A stretch of DNA of 64,000 bases from Byssochlamys sp. IMV 00236 (taxonomy: Eukaryota > Ascomycota > Eurotiomycetes > Eurotiales > Thermoascaceae). Below, one piece after another: positions 10,870 through 20,480 of this stretch. The position numbers were made by a program, and so were the translations under genes. Numbering within the stretch: position 1 is the stretch's first letter; each line of letters opens with the position of its first letter. The DNA lies in NCBI GenBank assembly GCA_001931875.2, contig MSJH02000614.1, positions 62,001 to 126,000 on the forward strand, read 5' to 3'. The notes beneath the pieces are model-generated. The model ran no database searches and had not been told where the DNA came from. It saw nothing but the letters and a program-made list of their open reading frames with translations.

Positions 10870-12294
10870 AGCAGCGAGGCCATGTTCCTGCTTGCAGATG
10901 GGGTATACATCCAAGGCATCACCATCTTTCAACTCCGTATGTCCTCTTGGTATATGGATCCAGCAATCCGCACCAAGAAAAGGCTTTATTTTCCCGGGGC
11001 TGTGGTCGTGGATGATCTCAACTTCAAACTTATCACTCTGCTGAAGTGTGAAGCGTCCTGCGCGAAATACGTCTGTGTTAGGAGGGAGTCGCGCAATGAG
11101 ATCACTTGCTTCTCCTATATTACACGTCTTTTCTCCTTTCAATGGTAAGTTTCCATCCCTGATAGTCGCTTTCATGGGTCTCTCCGGTCGCTCTGAGAGC
11201 AACTTCCGAAGTAAAGGGACCACGAGAAAACGGAGACAAGCAGCGCTGGCCACAGGATTACCCGGTAATCCCAAGAATGCCGTACTTGTCTGTTTATTCA
11301 ATGGATAATCTCTGTTTCCTGCACTGTCATATCGTCCAGCGGGTAGAGTCGCAAATAATACAGGGTGTCCTGGTCGAATTGCAGCTCCATGGAACAACAC
11401 CTTAGCACCGACACTTTCGATTGCCTTCCTAACGAAATCGAATTTGCCAGCAGATACTCCTCCGGTTGTCATGAGGATATCGTATTCTCGAAGCTGAAGT
11501 TGTTGCATGATCCTTCCAGACACAGCAGAGGCATTATCGTCAATGACGCCCAGGAAGTCCACATCGCATCCCCAGTCCATCAAACTAGCGGTGATACAAG
11601 GCCCGTTGATATCCATTATCCGCTGTGCATCACTCTGAGCACCATCGTTGTGGAGCAATTCCTTCCCTGTTGAAAACACGGCTATTCGTGGCTTCCTGCG
11701 TACTGCAATCTTCTCAACACCGATAGACGCGAGTGCCATCAGATGATTGATCTTGACACAGTCTCCAGCATCTATAATGTTATCCCCTTGCTGGAAATCG
11801 TTTCCTGCAAATCTTCGATTCATGCCTTTCCTAGCAGGTTTCAGCACTTGGATAATCTTCCCTCCAGGTTCCATCCTCGTATCCTCCACTTTCACGCAAC
11901 AATCAAACTCTCTTCCATTTACACAGGTCGGGAACCTAGCTCCTGTCATGATCTCGACACACGGATATATATCCCCGTCAGGCTCGCCGCGAACTTCAAC
12001 AGGGGAATCACCGGCCGCCGACGTTCCCATGACACAGAATCTCACTGGCTTTTCAGGCGAAGCAGTTGCTGCAACCTCCGAGTTTAGTGCATATCCATCC
12101 ATTGCCGATGTGTCAAATTTAGGTGTTGACTCGGGACTAACATAATTGCGACTTGAGATACGATTGAGCGACAATGGCAAAGGGACGAGTTCCTCGAAAT
12201 TGGTAGATGAAGATGATAACTTAGATGCTTCTGCCTCAATGATCTTTAAGGCCTCGGGATACGACAACGAAGCTCCTTCAGATTTACCTATCAT
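10855..12294 (-). CDS. Stand-alone MoeA-like molybdopterin molybdenumtransferase
   Basis: MoeA inserts molybdate into adenylated molybdopterin. One intronless frame gives 479 residues. The signature DTSAMDGYAL lies at residues 61-70. MTTGGVSAGKFDFV is the MoCF-biosynthesis motif, GLPGNPVASA is the conserved loop, and the C-terminal domain IV is present. The usual fungal and animal enzyme (CnxE, gephyrin) fuses MogA and MoeA; this protein lacks a MogA half, as in bacteria. That suggests an extra copy dedicated to the neighbouring module. It converges on the MobA-like gene with a 15-base coding overlap. Its upstream side faces about 900 bases without genes and then the oxidoreductase. I infer shared function from adjacency and pathway. 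Confidence 0.9.
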   Translation of the reverse strand: MIGKSEGASLSYPEALKIIEAEASKLSSSSTNFEELVPLPLSLNRISSRNYVSPESTPKFDTSAMDGYALNSEVAATASPEKPVRFCVMGTSAAGDSPVEVRGEPDGDIYPCVEIMTGARFPTCVNGREFDCCVKVEDTRMEPGGKIIQVLKPARKGMNRRFAGNDFQQGDNIIDAGDCVKINHLMALASIGVEKIAVRRKPRIAVFSTGKELLHNDGAQSDAQRIMDINGPCITASLMDWGCDVDFLGVIDDNASAVSGRIMQQLQLREYDILMTTGGVSAGKFDFVRKAIESVGAKVLFHGAAIRPGHPVLFATLPAGRYDSAGNRDYPLNKQTSTAFLGLPGNPVASAACLRFLVVPLLRKLLSERPERPMKATIRDGNLPLKGEKTCNIGEASDLIARLPPNTDVFRAGRFTLQQSDKFEVEIIHDHSPGKIKPFLGADCWIHIPRGHTELKDGDALDVYPICKQEHGLAALLRS

Positions 12295-13193
12295 TGTATC
12301 AATAGAATAATGTGTTCAAACGGACAGACCTAGGAAACGATCTATTCTTTCTGATAGTATCTTAGCATGAATGTAAATTCATCTTCGACCAAGCACAGCT
12401 GGACTCGACTTTCCCACAGGAGAACCCCCTCTCCCTTAGAAACCCTTCCTCATCACGTCTGCAAATTCCGAAATGCGATCGCCAACTTTCATTTCGAGGC
12501 ACGTCTTCAATCATGGTGACGTACGTTTCGCACACAATCTACTTATCCGTAACGGACATAAATCTTGGCTATAGTAAAGTTTAGACTCCCGTCAACGGCT
12601 AAGTGGTACTGCATATACATGACTAGCTAGCATTTCCACCGAGGTAATATATGACGTTGAGTAAGCTATGCCTCATCCCAGGTTCCGGATATCTGGTTCC
12701 GTGGGGAAGCGCCTGGGGCATTCAAAAGCTTAACCCCGCCAGATAGCCAATACTGTTCGGCTCGTGTCAAATCCTACCTATTCTCTATGGAAATGAATTA
12801 TTAATTCTAGTATCAGGTTCGCGGCCTTCGTCCGATGTTGGGCGTTTCAACTCTGCTCTCTCCGCGGAGATAGAAGAGCCAGCAACTCGCACGGATCACG
12901 ACAGCTCCAATGAAGATGTTCTTTATTTCCAGGATTAGTGACGTGCATTCCAAGGACATGGTTTCGTGCTTATGGGTATATGGTATTCATAATGTAATTA
13001 AAACTATGGGATGTCATCGAACTCTCCGGATATTATCCCCGGGTGGAGAAAAGAGGATATCATTGGCGTAGACCATCGCCATATGGTTAACTATTCTTTC
13101 GAGCTCGGACATCGAAACTCACAGTCCAAGCTTGATACCTCGTGTATTAAAATCAAGTTTTGACTCAAGTAGCATGGGATCTAGTGTATGATC
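12295..13193. other. Intergenic, no supported gene
   Basis: I looked here for FdhD, MogA or another cofactor gene and found no open frame of useful size on either strand. It should contain the MoeA promoter and the oxidoreductase 3' end. Confidence 0.55.
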
Positions 13194-16100
13194 CTACGCG
13201 CGCAACGAGTCTGCCAGTTTGCGCGCGTCTTCTTCAAAGACGCTTCCGACAGTCTCATCGGTAGGGTCCATTGGCACGAGTAGTCTCTGCGGGGCCTTAG
13301 TCTTCATTTGCTGCGTGGTCCAACTCTTCATCCTCGTGATTTGTTGTTGAGAGAATTTGACTGCCTCGAAGAAGTTCTCGTCCCACATCGCTTGGCTCGC
13401 GGGGTGCAGCGCAACGAGGTGGCCATCGATATGGCAGAGATACATGTAGAACGCTTGCAGAGCAGTCAGGGCTTCGTACGGCTCGTGGTCGCTGTTGCGA
13501 TCTAGTGCTGGAAACAGGTTGTCGCGAACTCTGCGCGACACGGATTCACCGAAGACTTTTTGTTCCTTGTATGTATCGACGACTGGGGCGAGCCGTTCCT
13601 GTATAGACTCAGCTATGCGTTCCATGACTTTCATCCCGCCCCGGATTTCCATATCATGGATGAGCGTGGGTATCAGCTGAGAACAGATCTCCTTCAGGAT
13701 CTGGATGGCTTCGAAAATTGTCCCGAGCCACAGCTCAAGCCTGCGTGTCCTCTCCACTTTATGCTTTACCAATTGTGCCGTTGGTTTTTCCGTCTGGACT
13801 TTCCGAACAGATGCAGAATGTTGCTCTCGGGCATGAATCTTAACCTGTCCTGGCTCGATCTTTTCGATGCGAACTGCCCCCGACTTGAAGGTTGGTTGCT
13901 TCGAAATTGGGTCCCATCGTTCTGGAGCGTTGATGTTAGACTTTCGTAGGACTCAATCATATTGGTGTGCAAATCTGACCTATTGTCAACTCATTGGCTG
14001 CCCTGGATTTGCCGTCTGTAGAATCAAAGTATCCAAAGTGAAAGGGAATGAAAGCTTGTCCTGGAGCGATATCCCCGACTGAAGCTCTCATCTCGACCGC
14101 TCCCCTCCTCGATCTGACCACCACCTCATCTCCATCTTGAACATTGAACTTGACAGCATCGTCTTTGGAAATACGGATAGTAGGTTCGGGACAAGCTTCC
14201 TGCAGCGGTTTCGATCTCCCCGTTTTGGTTCTCGTATGAAAATGGTAGACATTGCGTCCTGTCGACAGTCGAATTGGATAGTTCTCATTGGGCTCTTCTG
14301 GGTCAGGAAAGTAATTTGCTGATTTGAGAATCGCTCTACCGCCTGGATTTATCGATTGGTAGTCTTCTTTGGAAAGCGGCGCACCTGTCTCGAGGTCGTG
14401 ACCAAAGCTTTCGCAATAGTCAATGTCAGTGAAGAAGACGGCATCGTCAAATAGTCTTTCTTTTCCGTAAGGGTAGGTGTCGTTGCAGGGCCACTGGATG
14501 CCAGAGCCTCCTGTCAGCTTTTCATATGACAGACCACTGTAGTCGCATGGACGACCTTTAGACAGCTTCTTCCAGGCACAGAAGACCTCCTCTGGTGTAC
14601 TGAAAGGTAGCAGGTCATTGCCATCCTTATCTTTGAAGTCCATTCTCCTTCCGAAATCGAGAAAGATATCCAAGTCAGCCCGTGCCTCTCCTGGAGGATT
14701 GACAGCCTTGTGCGATAGATGTACTGTCCGGTCAGCGTTCGTAAAGCAGCCAGTTTTCTCACCCCATTGCGCTGCAGGTAGGACCACATCTGCGATCTGA
14801 GCAGTTTCAGTGAGATAAATATCCTGGCAGATTACAAACAGATCCGGCTTCGTAAGGCATTTTCGTGCCATGGTAAGATTTGGCAAGCTGACGAGAGGAT
14901 TCGTTCCTGATACCCAGAACATCTCGATTGACCCTTCGTCAATGTACGTGAGCATATTTTCTATATGGGTCGGCTCTGCCCAGTGCGGAACTCGTAGAGG
15001 GTCTATATTCCACACGTCGGCAATTTCCTTGATATGATTCGGATTCTGAAAATTCCTGAAGCCTGGAAATTCCCCATCGCAGCCGGCCTCGCGGTTATTC
15101 TGTGCTGTTGGCTGGCCGTTCATTTGCAGTATCCCGCTCCCTGGTCTGCCGATGAGGCCACGGAGAAGATTAATATTGTTAATCTGGCAAGCGGCTGCAG
15201 TTGCTTGGTTAGATTGATAGACTCCCTGCAGGGCAGTGGACAACATCGTCTTTGTTGTGCCGATTATCTGAGCAGCTTCCTCCAACTTTCCTTTCGGGAC
15301 ACCAGTTATCTGCTCAACGAACTCTGGGGTATACTTTTCAACTGTTTCTTTAAGTTCCTGGCTGCCGACTGTATGTTTCGTGACCCAGTCGTCATCTATC
15401 CAACCGTTTTTGTACATCAGGTGTTCGATACCATTCAATACAGCGACATTCGTGCCAATTTTAGGCGCTAGATGAACAGTAACTCTTTTTGCCGTTTCAG
15501 ATTTTCTAGGGTCGACAACAATCAGCTTCGGTGGATTGGGACCGTCCAACCTATCCAGGATACGCGCCCACAGAACAGTTTGTGTAGCAGACACGTTGTG
15601 GCCGACTATGAATAGACAGTCCGTATAATCAACATCTGCGTACGATCCAGGCTGCCCGTCGGATCCAAAAGACTCTCGCATGGAAGCAGCTGCAGTAGCG
15701 GTGCACAGACGGGTATTCCCATCCCTATATACGCAGTCAGCTGCACTGATAAATGATATAATAGTTACGACTTACATGTGAAGTGCATTTAATCCTGCCT
15801 TTCCAATCATTGCAAGGGCATAATATTCTTCGAGGAAAAGCTGCCCAGACGTGTAGAAGGCGATTCCATGGCTGGTTAGGCGTCGACGAATATCTTTCGC
15901 TTTTTCCACGATAAGTGACATTGCCTCATCCCAGGACGTCTTGACGAGTTTCCCATTCTTCCGTATCAATGGATGGGTAAGACGATCTGGATGATTGATA
16001 GCTGTCCATCTGTACACAGATTAATACTCCCCTCAAATCGACTTGAAAACGATCCATTTACCCATTCAGCCCCTTAGGTCCTAAACGGCCTTTGTTGACT

Positions 16101-16378
16101 CGATCAACAACACGTCCTCTGACACCAACTACTTTTCCGTCCTTGACTCCAATGTCTAATCCACATCCATTGCTATGTTGAAAGTCAGCACACTCAGACA
16201 ATACTCTGCACAATCAGATTGACAGTTCAAACCTGCACAGAACGCAAGCACTCTGCACCCATTTATCAGGCTCATCCAAAAGATATGCATCCTCTCTTTG
16301 AGGCCATTGGTGTTTATAGGGCTGTCGAGAGCCCCAGATGTCTTCAATTGAATTTCTGCTTTGGTAATAGGGAACCAT
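13194..16378 (-). CDS. Mo-bis-MGD oxidoreductase (FdhF/NasA superfamily) with C-terminal extension
   Basis: Five exons (16233-16378, 16062-16172, 15776-16009, 13980-15724, 13194-13921) join in frame to 987 residues. The first 800 or so residues are a molybdopterin oxidoreductase: an N-terminal iron-sulfur motif CVLCSNGC (Cys45, 48, 52), PDRLTHPLIR, a predicted Mo-ligand Cys171 in TRLCTATAAAS, GQPTAQNNREAGCDGEFPGF, SGTNPLVSLP, QDIYLTETAQIADVVLPAAQ and WGEKTGCFTNADRTVHLS. The C-terminal cofactor-binding domain ends NELTIERWDPISKQP, restored only after removing a 58-base intron. The fourth Cys expected near residue 80 is Gly (RLGPKG). The residue after the Mo-ligand Cys is Thr, not the His of formate dehydrogenases. 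From about residue 800 an unassigned, mostly helical extension follows. No targeting peptide is obvious. The start at 16378 is the first ATG after an in-frame stop. Confidence 0.88.
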
Positions 16379-16660
16379 ATTTGCTGCACCGATGCCGCCA
16401 GAGCAACAATCGGGCGAGCTCTCTCAGCAAATAAGTTACCAGGTATTCATAAAACTAACAGTCCCGCGGAGAACCCGAAACGCGGGGAATTCTTGACATT
16501 TTCTTGGAACGTGATGTCAATGCGACGCACGTACATCACTTAATGGGTCGAAATGCGAAGCCGACGCGATCCGCTAAGCTTTGTGCGCTTGGCTAAAAAT
16601 CACTGTAAATATTATATACAGTAAATGGGAGGACCGCATTGCAAGAAGGGGATCGCAGAA
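16379..16660. promoter_or_regulatory. Shared divergent promoter region, oxidoreductase and TDT transporter
   Basis: The two start codons face away from each other with 282 bases between them, so both promoters must lie here. The spacing suggests co-regulation. I did not find a site I could assign to a named regulator. Confidence 0.5.
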
Positions 16661-17933
16661 ATGAGCGAAACTGGTGGGAGTCAAAGACGAGCACTGCAAC
16701 ACCCATCAAACCCAGCAGCTCTGGCTTTGTGGAATTTCTCTTCGCAGTGGTTCCTAGTTCCGCAAGGCACAGGAATAATTGCGGTGACACTTCACCAATT
16801 GGATTATCAATTCCACGGGTTGAAAACCATATCACAGATAGTCTGGGTATACACGATCGTGTTGCTGTCGTCCTTTGTCTTTCTCTACCTGCTCAGGATT
16901 CTTTTGTACCCGAGACATGTGGCCAATCGGCTGCGAACGAGCATTATCGAGACATCATGCCTGGCTAGCATTTCTATCAGCTTCGAGACAATAATTCAAA
17001 TGATCGCACTGTCGATAGTGCATGACTGGGGACCGGCCTGGGGCATTGTCGCTTATGTTCTGTGGTGGACCGATACAGCCATGGCGGTTGTCTCATGTAT
17101 AGGAATTCCCTATGTATTTGTGAAATTACAACCCCCAGGAATCCATGCAGTTACCCCGTCTATCCTGCTGCCTCTTATTGCAGCTCTCACTTCAGCCGCT
17201 GGAGGAGGTATCATATGCAGGTATGGTGCCATCAGTGACCGGCTCCAAGTTCCAGTTATTGTCGTGGCATACCTGGAAATGGGAGTTGGGATTCCACTAG
17301 CGATGAGTTTTGATACCATATTCTTATCAAGACTCTTCAACAAGTCGTTTCCAGATATCGAAAAGATCTATCAGGACATGATATTATGCGGTCCTTTTGG
17401 ACAAGCAAGTTTCGCGCTGGAGATACTCGGCCACGCTGTGTCGAGAAATAGCTTCGCGAGGTACAATAAAGGAGAATTCTTGACTGCGAACGCGGCTACT
17501 CCAATAGCGTTTGCAAGTCAGTTTGCTGGCTTGCTTTCATGGGGATACGGGACGTTCTGGTGGTGCTTTGCTATCATCAGTATCGTGCATACTGTAATCG
17601 CTCAGCCTGGCGGCTGGAGAAAAACCAAGTTCAGCATGTCCGCGTGGGCTTTGATTTTCCCATGGGTAAGTCACATCCATTGTTGCGGAGAGGGCAGGTT
17701 CATAGTAACCAAGAAACTAGGGAGTTTACACCAACGCTGCAGTCCACTTGGGGCTACTTCTCGATTCACCAGCCTTCAAAGCCTGGTCGACGGCCCTGCT
17801 GATCATGCTTGTTGTGATGTGGATAATAGAGCATATCTTGACTATAAAGGGTCTTATCACTGGAAAGGTGCTGGGTCTTGATCGGGGCTGGAAAACGACT
17901 TATGACGATGACGATGATACCCATAATAAATAG
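16661..17933 (+). CDS. TDT/SLAC1-family anion transporter (Mae1/Ssu1-like)
   Basis: A membrane carrier of the tellurite-resistance/dicarboxylate transporter family, which includes Mae1 malate permease, Ssu1 sulfite pump and plant SLAC1 anion channels. Exons 16661-17665 and 17721-17933 encode about 405 residues; an in-frame ATG at 16625 would add 12. About ten hydrophobic segments are seen. Family features include the early WNFSSQWFLVPQGTGIIAV, a helix ending in a charged VHDWGPAW loop, a WWTDTAMAV segment, and FSMSAWALIFPWGVYTN across the intron. The C-terminus is short, acidic and cytosolic. Substrate cannot be told from sequence: sulfite, malate or another small anion are all possible. Because it shares a promoter with the bis-MGD enzyme, formate or another oxyanion substrate is a hypothesis. 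Confidence 0.85.
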
Positions 17934-18662
17934 ACATATCCAGTATGTACTTCTTTTCCCCACAATATCAAAACATGTGACTAGTAGAAGGTTCGGAAAT
18001 GTAAATGCTATATCATCATCTTATTCGTGCAATAGCTTTCAAGAAGACTCGTGTGTGCTACATTAGGAACCTTATCTAGATGTTACCCACACGGCCAATG
18101 GGAGTTTGTATATATGTTGGACTAATTTTGACCAGATGGCTTCTCAGTGACCAGTATACAAATTTCCACATACAAATCCAAGCAACATTTGAGAAGTAAT
18201 CTCATCACGCGCTCTTCAAATCGCACTTGTAGAAGAAATTTGGTTTTGAAAGCAGTGATATCCTCGAAAGGGTAACTGAAATCACGTGACCCGTAATTTT
18301 CGCCCGACTCCACCGGATCGTATTATTGTCCAATTACTTCAGCACCTTGGAGCTAACACCATAAGATTCTAGATGAGCGGTGGTATTCCTTTCTTGTACA
18401 GTAGTAAGGATACCTTTCAGGAACCAGCCATACTCGTCAAATTTCGCGGAAGCCAGGTTTCAAGCCGCTATCCAATCCTCCTCGACACGGCATAATTTTG
18501 GGGGAGAATTTGAACATCGCTACAGTATTGGCTGTCTGCTGACACGAGCGCTCTTTGTCGAAAGTACTCTGCAGATATTACAATCGTCCATGTGATAGCC
18601 TCCTGCATTCGACAAGAAAGAGCGGGAGGTGATCCCTCGAACAGAGATTTCAGATAAAGGCT
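17934..18662. other. Intergenic, no supported gene
   Basis: About 730 bases with only short frames. It includes the promoter and leader of the Rrn9-type gene. Confidence 0.5.
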
Positions 18663-20480
18663 ATGTCCGCGTCGTCGCAGCAACGTCCAGATCATGAATA
18701 TCCTCCCCAATCGGCTCAACCCTATCGTTCCATATTTGGATCGAGCAGTCAGCCTGTTGAACATGACGAGGCCAGAGAGTCTGACCATGACGTGGATATC
18801 GAAGATGTACTAAATGAGGAGCTACCTCCTATGGGTGATGACTCTGATGATGCGACATACGACGCGAGTGACGAAGACGCGCCTCTTCCTGAGAGGCGCA
18901 GTACGGTGGAAAACAAAGCCAAGGAAAAGAAGAAAGCAAAATACAAGGCGTCCATTTCGTATAGTGATACAGACATTTATCGTTCGGAGTCACCACCTGT
19001 GCATCGACCAAATAGGTACCATGGTCCTACCTCTACTTGGCGCTTATGGACTCAGAAAGAGCGTCAAGTTGCTGAATCCCTGGAGATCATACGTGCCAGA
19101 GATCTCTCAGCTCATCTGTTCAATGCTCATGCGCTGAAACGACGGGCCAGAGAGATTCGAAAGAGAATTGCTGAAAATGGCAGCCAGGAAGAGGAAGAGA
19201 CGGCGTTTGTCCCAGGCAAGCTGTGGACAGCATGGCCTATGCCACCTGAGGAAGTTCCCAGGTTGGATGAATCGCTGATCAACGACAACGATGATATATA
19301 CACGATTAAAAGAGCGCCGGATATCAGACCAAGTGCTCCGTTAGAAGAATCTCTCATAGCCGTGATGCTGAAGATTTCGAAGGAACGGTTCCAAGCTAGG
19401 GAAGAGATGCCGAAGAGTTATGTTTGGCACAAGAGAGAGAGTTCTCGTGGATACGATACTACGGAGGCATCTGGAAATGAAGGCGGCTGGAAGAGTGAAC
19501 CGGATACTGCAGAAGGTATCCAATATCGCCCAGTAGTTCAAGCGGACGATGAGACGTCTCGACGACAACTACGGCCTCTGACACGACAAACTTTGAGTCG
19601 GTTAGACTCACTTCTAATGAGTTTACACCACGCGCGGAAAGCTAGTATGGTCCCAGACGAGAGTTCTGCCAGCGAGAGACAGTCTGAGGCAGAGAGCTTG
19701 GCTTCTCGTCTATCATCACCCAGAAAGAGGAGAGGGACAAGCACACTCGAAAGGGGTCAATCAAGAGGGAGAAAGAGAGCTCGTGCATCCTCTCGCAGCC
19801 AAAGCAGAAAAAGAGCTGCCTCAAACCCCGAAGAGGCTCCAGAATATGCGATAGACTCTTCTGAGTCTGATTCGTCTGCTTCCGAGACTTCACGTCCTTC
19901 AAAGCGAGAGTCGACAAGGACACCGGTCTCCTTGTCACGAAGTCGTTCAAGGGTTGGAGGGCGGTCAGCAAGACTCGCTATAAGGGATTGGAGCGATGTT
20001 CTCGGAATCGCTTCCATGACCGGGTGGCCTTCCGAAGTGGTAATGCGCGCCGCACGACGATGTGCTGATTTATTCGGCGAGGACATGACTTTCCAGACAT
20101 TGAGCGAAGGAGCCGTACGGAAGACGAAGTCTACGGATGGAAGAGATCTATGGAAGTATTCGGCCAGCGAAGAAGAAGAGCCGCCTGCTCCCAAGCTCAA
20201 ACGTACGCGGTCCCGCGCGCAGTCTACCAAAGGAGAGAGCAGTCGAGCAGCGTCTGTAGTTGCGAAAGAGGACGGTGAAGAGCAGAGCGCAGTAAGGCCG
20301 TTCAAAGGCAAAGGAGAGCACCGCAAGAAGGATCTTGTGTGTCCTGTGAAGGGTTGCAGTAGACATACCGATGGTTTCACACGCACGTGGAATTTGAACT
20401 TGCATATGAAAAGAGTCCATCCGTCACACCCGTTGAGGAGTGGGAATAAATCAAACCCTGTAACGGACGATGATGGCTAG
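18663..20480 (+). CDS. Rrn9-domain RNA polymerase I factor with C2H2 finger
   Basis: An intronless frame of 605 residues. The segment from about residue 123 to 195 (TWRLWTQKERQVAESLEIIR through DLSAHLFNAHALKRRAREI to GKLWTAWPMPPEEVP) matches the Rrn9 domain of the yeast upstream activation factor, which recruits RNA polymerase I to rDNA. It is flanked by an acidic N-terminus and long Ser/Arg/Glu-rich disordered regions. A single C2H2-like finger closes the protein (Cys560, Cys565, His581, His586), a feature I do not know from yeast Rrn9. The predicted location is nucleus or nucleolus. Identification rests on the Rrn9 domain alone; other functions remain possible. Confidence 0.75.
   Translation: MSASSQQRPDHEYPPQSAQPYRSIFGSSSQPVEHDEARESDHDVDIEDVLNEELPPMGDDSDDATYDASDEDAPLPERRSTVENKAKEKKKAKYKASISYSDTDIYRSESPPVHRPNRYHGPTSTWRLWTQKERQVAESLEIIRARDLSAHLFNAHALKRRAREIRKRIAENGSQEEEETAFVPGKLWTAWPMPPEEVPRLDESLINDNDDIYTIKRAPDIRPSAPLEESLIAVMLKISKERFQAREEMPKSYVWHKRESSRGYDTTEASGNEGGWKSEPDTAEGIQYRPVVQADDETSRRQLRPLTRQTLSRLDSLLMSLHHARKASMVPDESSASERQSEAESLASRLSSPRKRRGTSTLERGQSRGRKRARASSRSQSRKRAASNPEEAPEYAIDSSESDSSASETSRPSKRESTRTPVSLSRSRSRVGGRSARLAIRDWSDVLGIASMTGWPSEVVMRAARRCADLFGEDMTFQTLSEGAVRKTKSTDGRDLWKYSASEEEEPPAPKLKRTRSRAQSTKGESSRAASVVAKEDGEEQSAVRPFKGKGEHRKKDLVCPVKGCSRHTDGFTRTWNLNLHMKRVHPSHPLRSGNKSNPVTDDDG

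Noticed and set aside
12295..13193. Possible FdhD or other cofactor gene between MoeA and the oxidoreductase
   Set aside because: No open frame above about 60 codons on either strand and no motif; it is treated as intergenic.
13957..15681. Oxidoreductase ending at the stop near 13957 with a separate gene at 13194-13772
   Set aside because: The end NELTIGQICTPI departs from the conserved NELTIxxxDPISKQP, which is restored by removing a 58-base GT-AG intron. The frame then runs straight into the downstream open frame.
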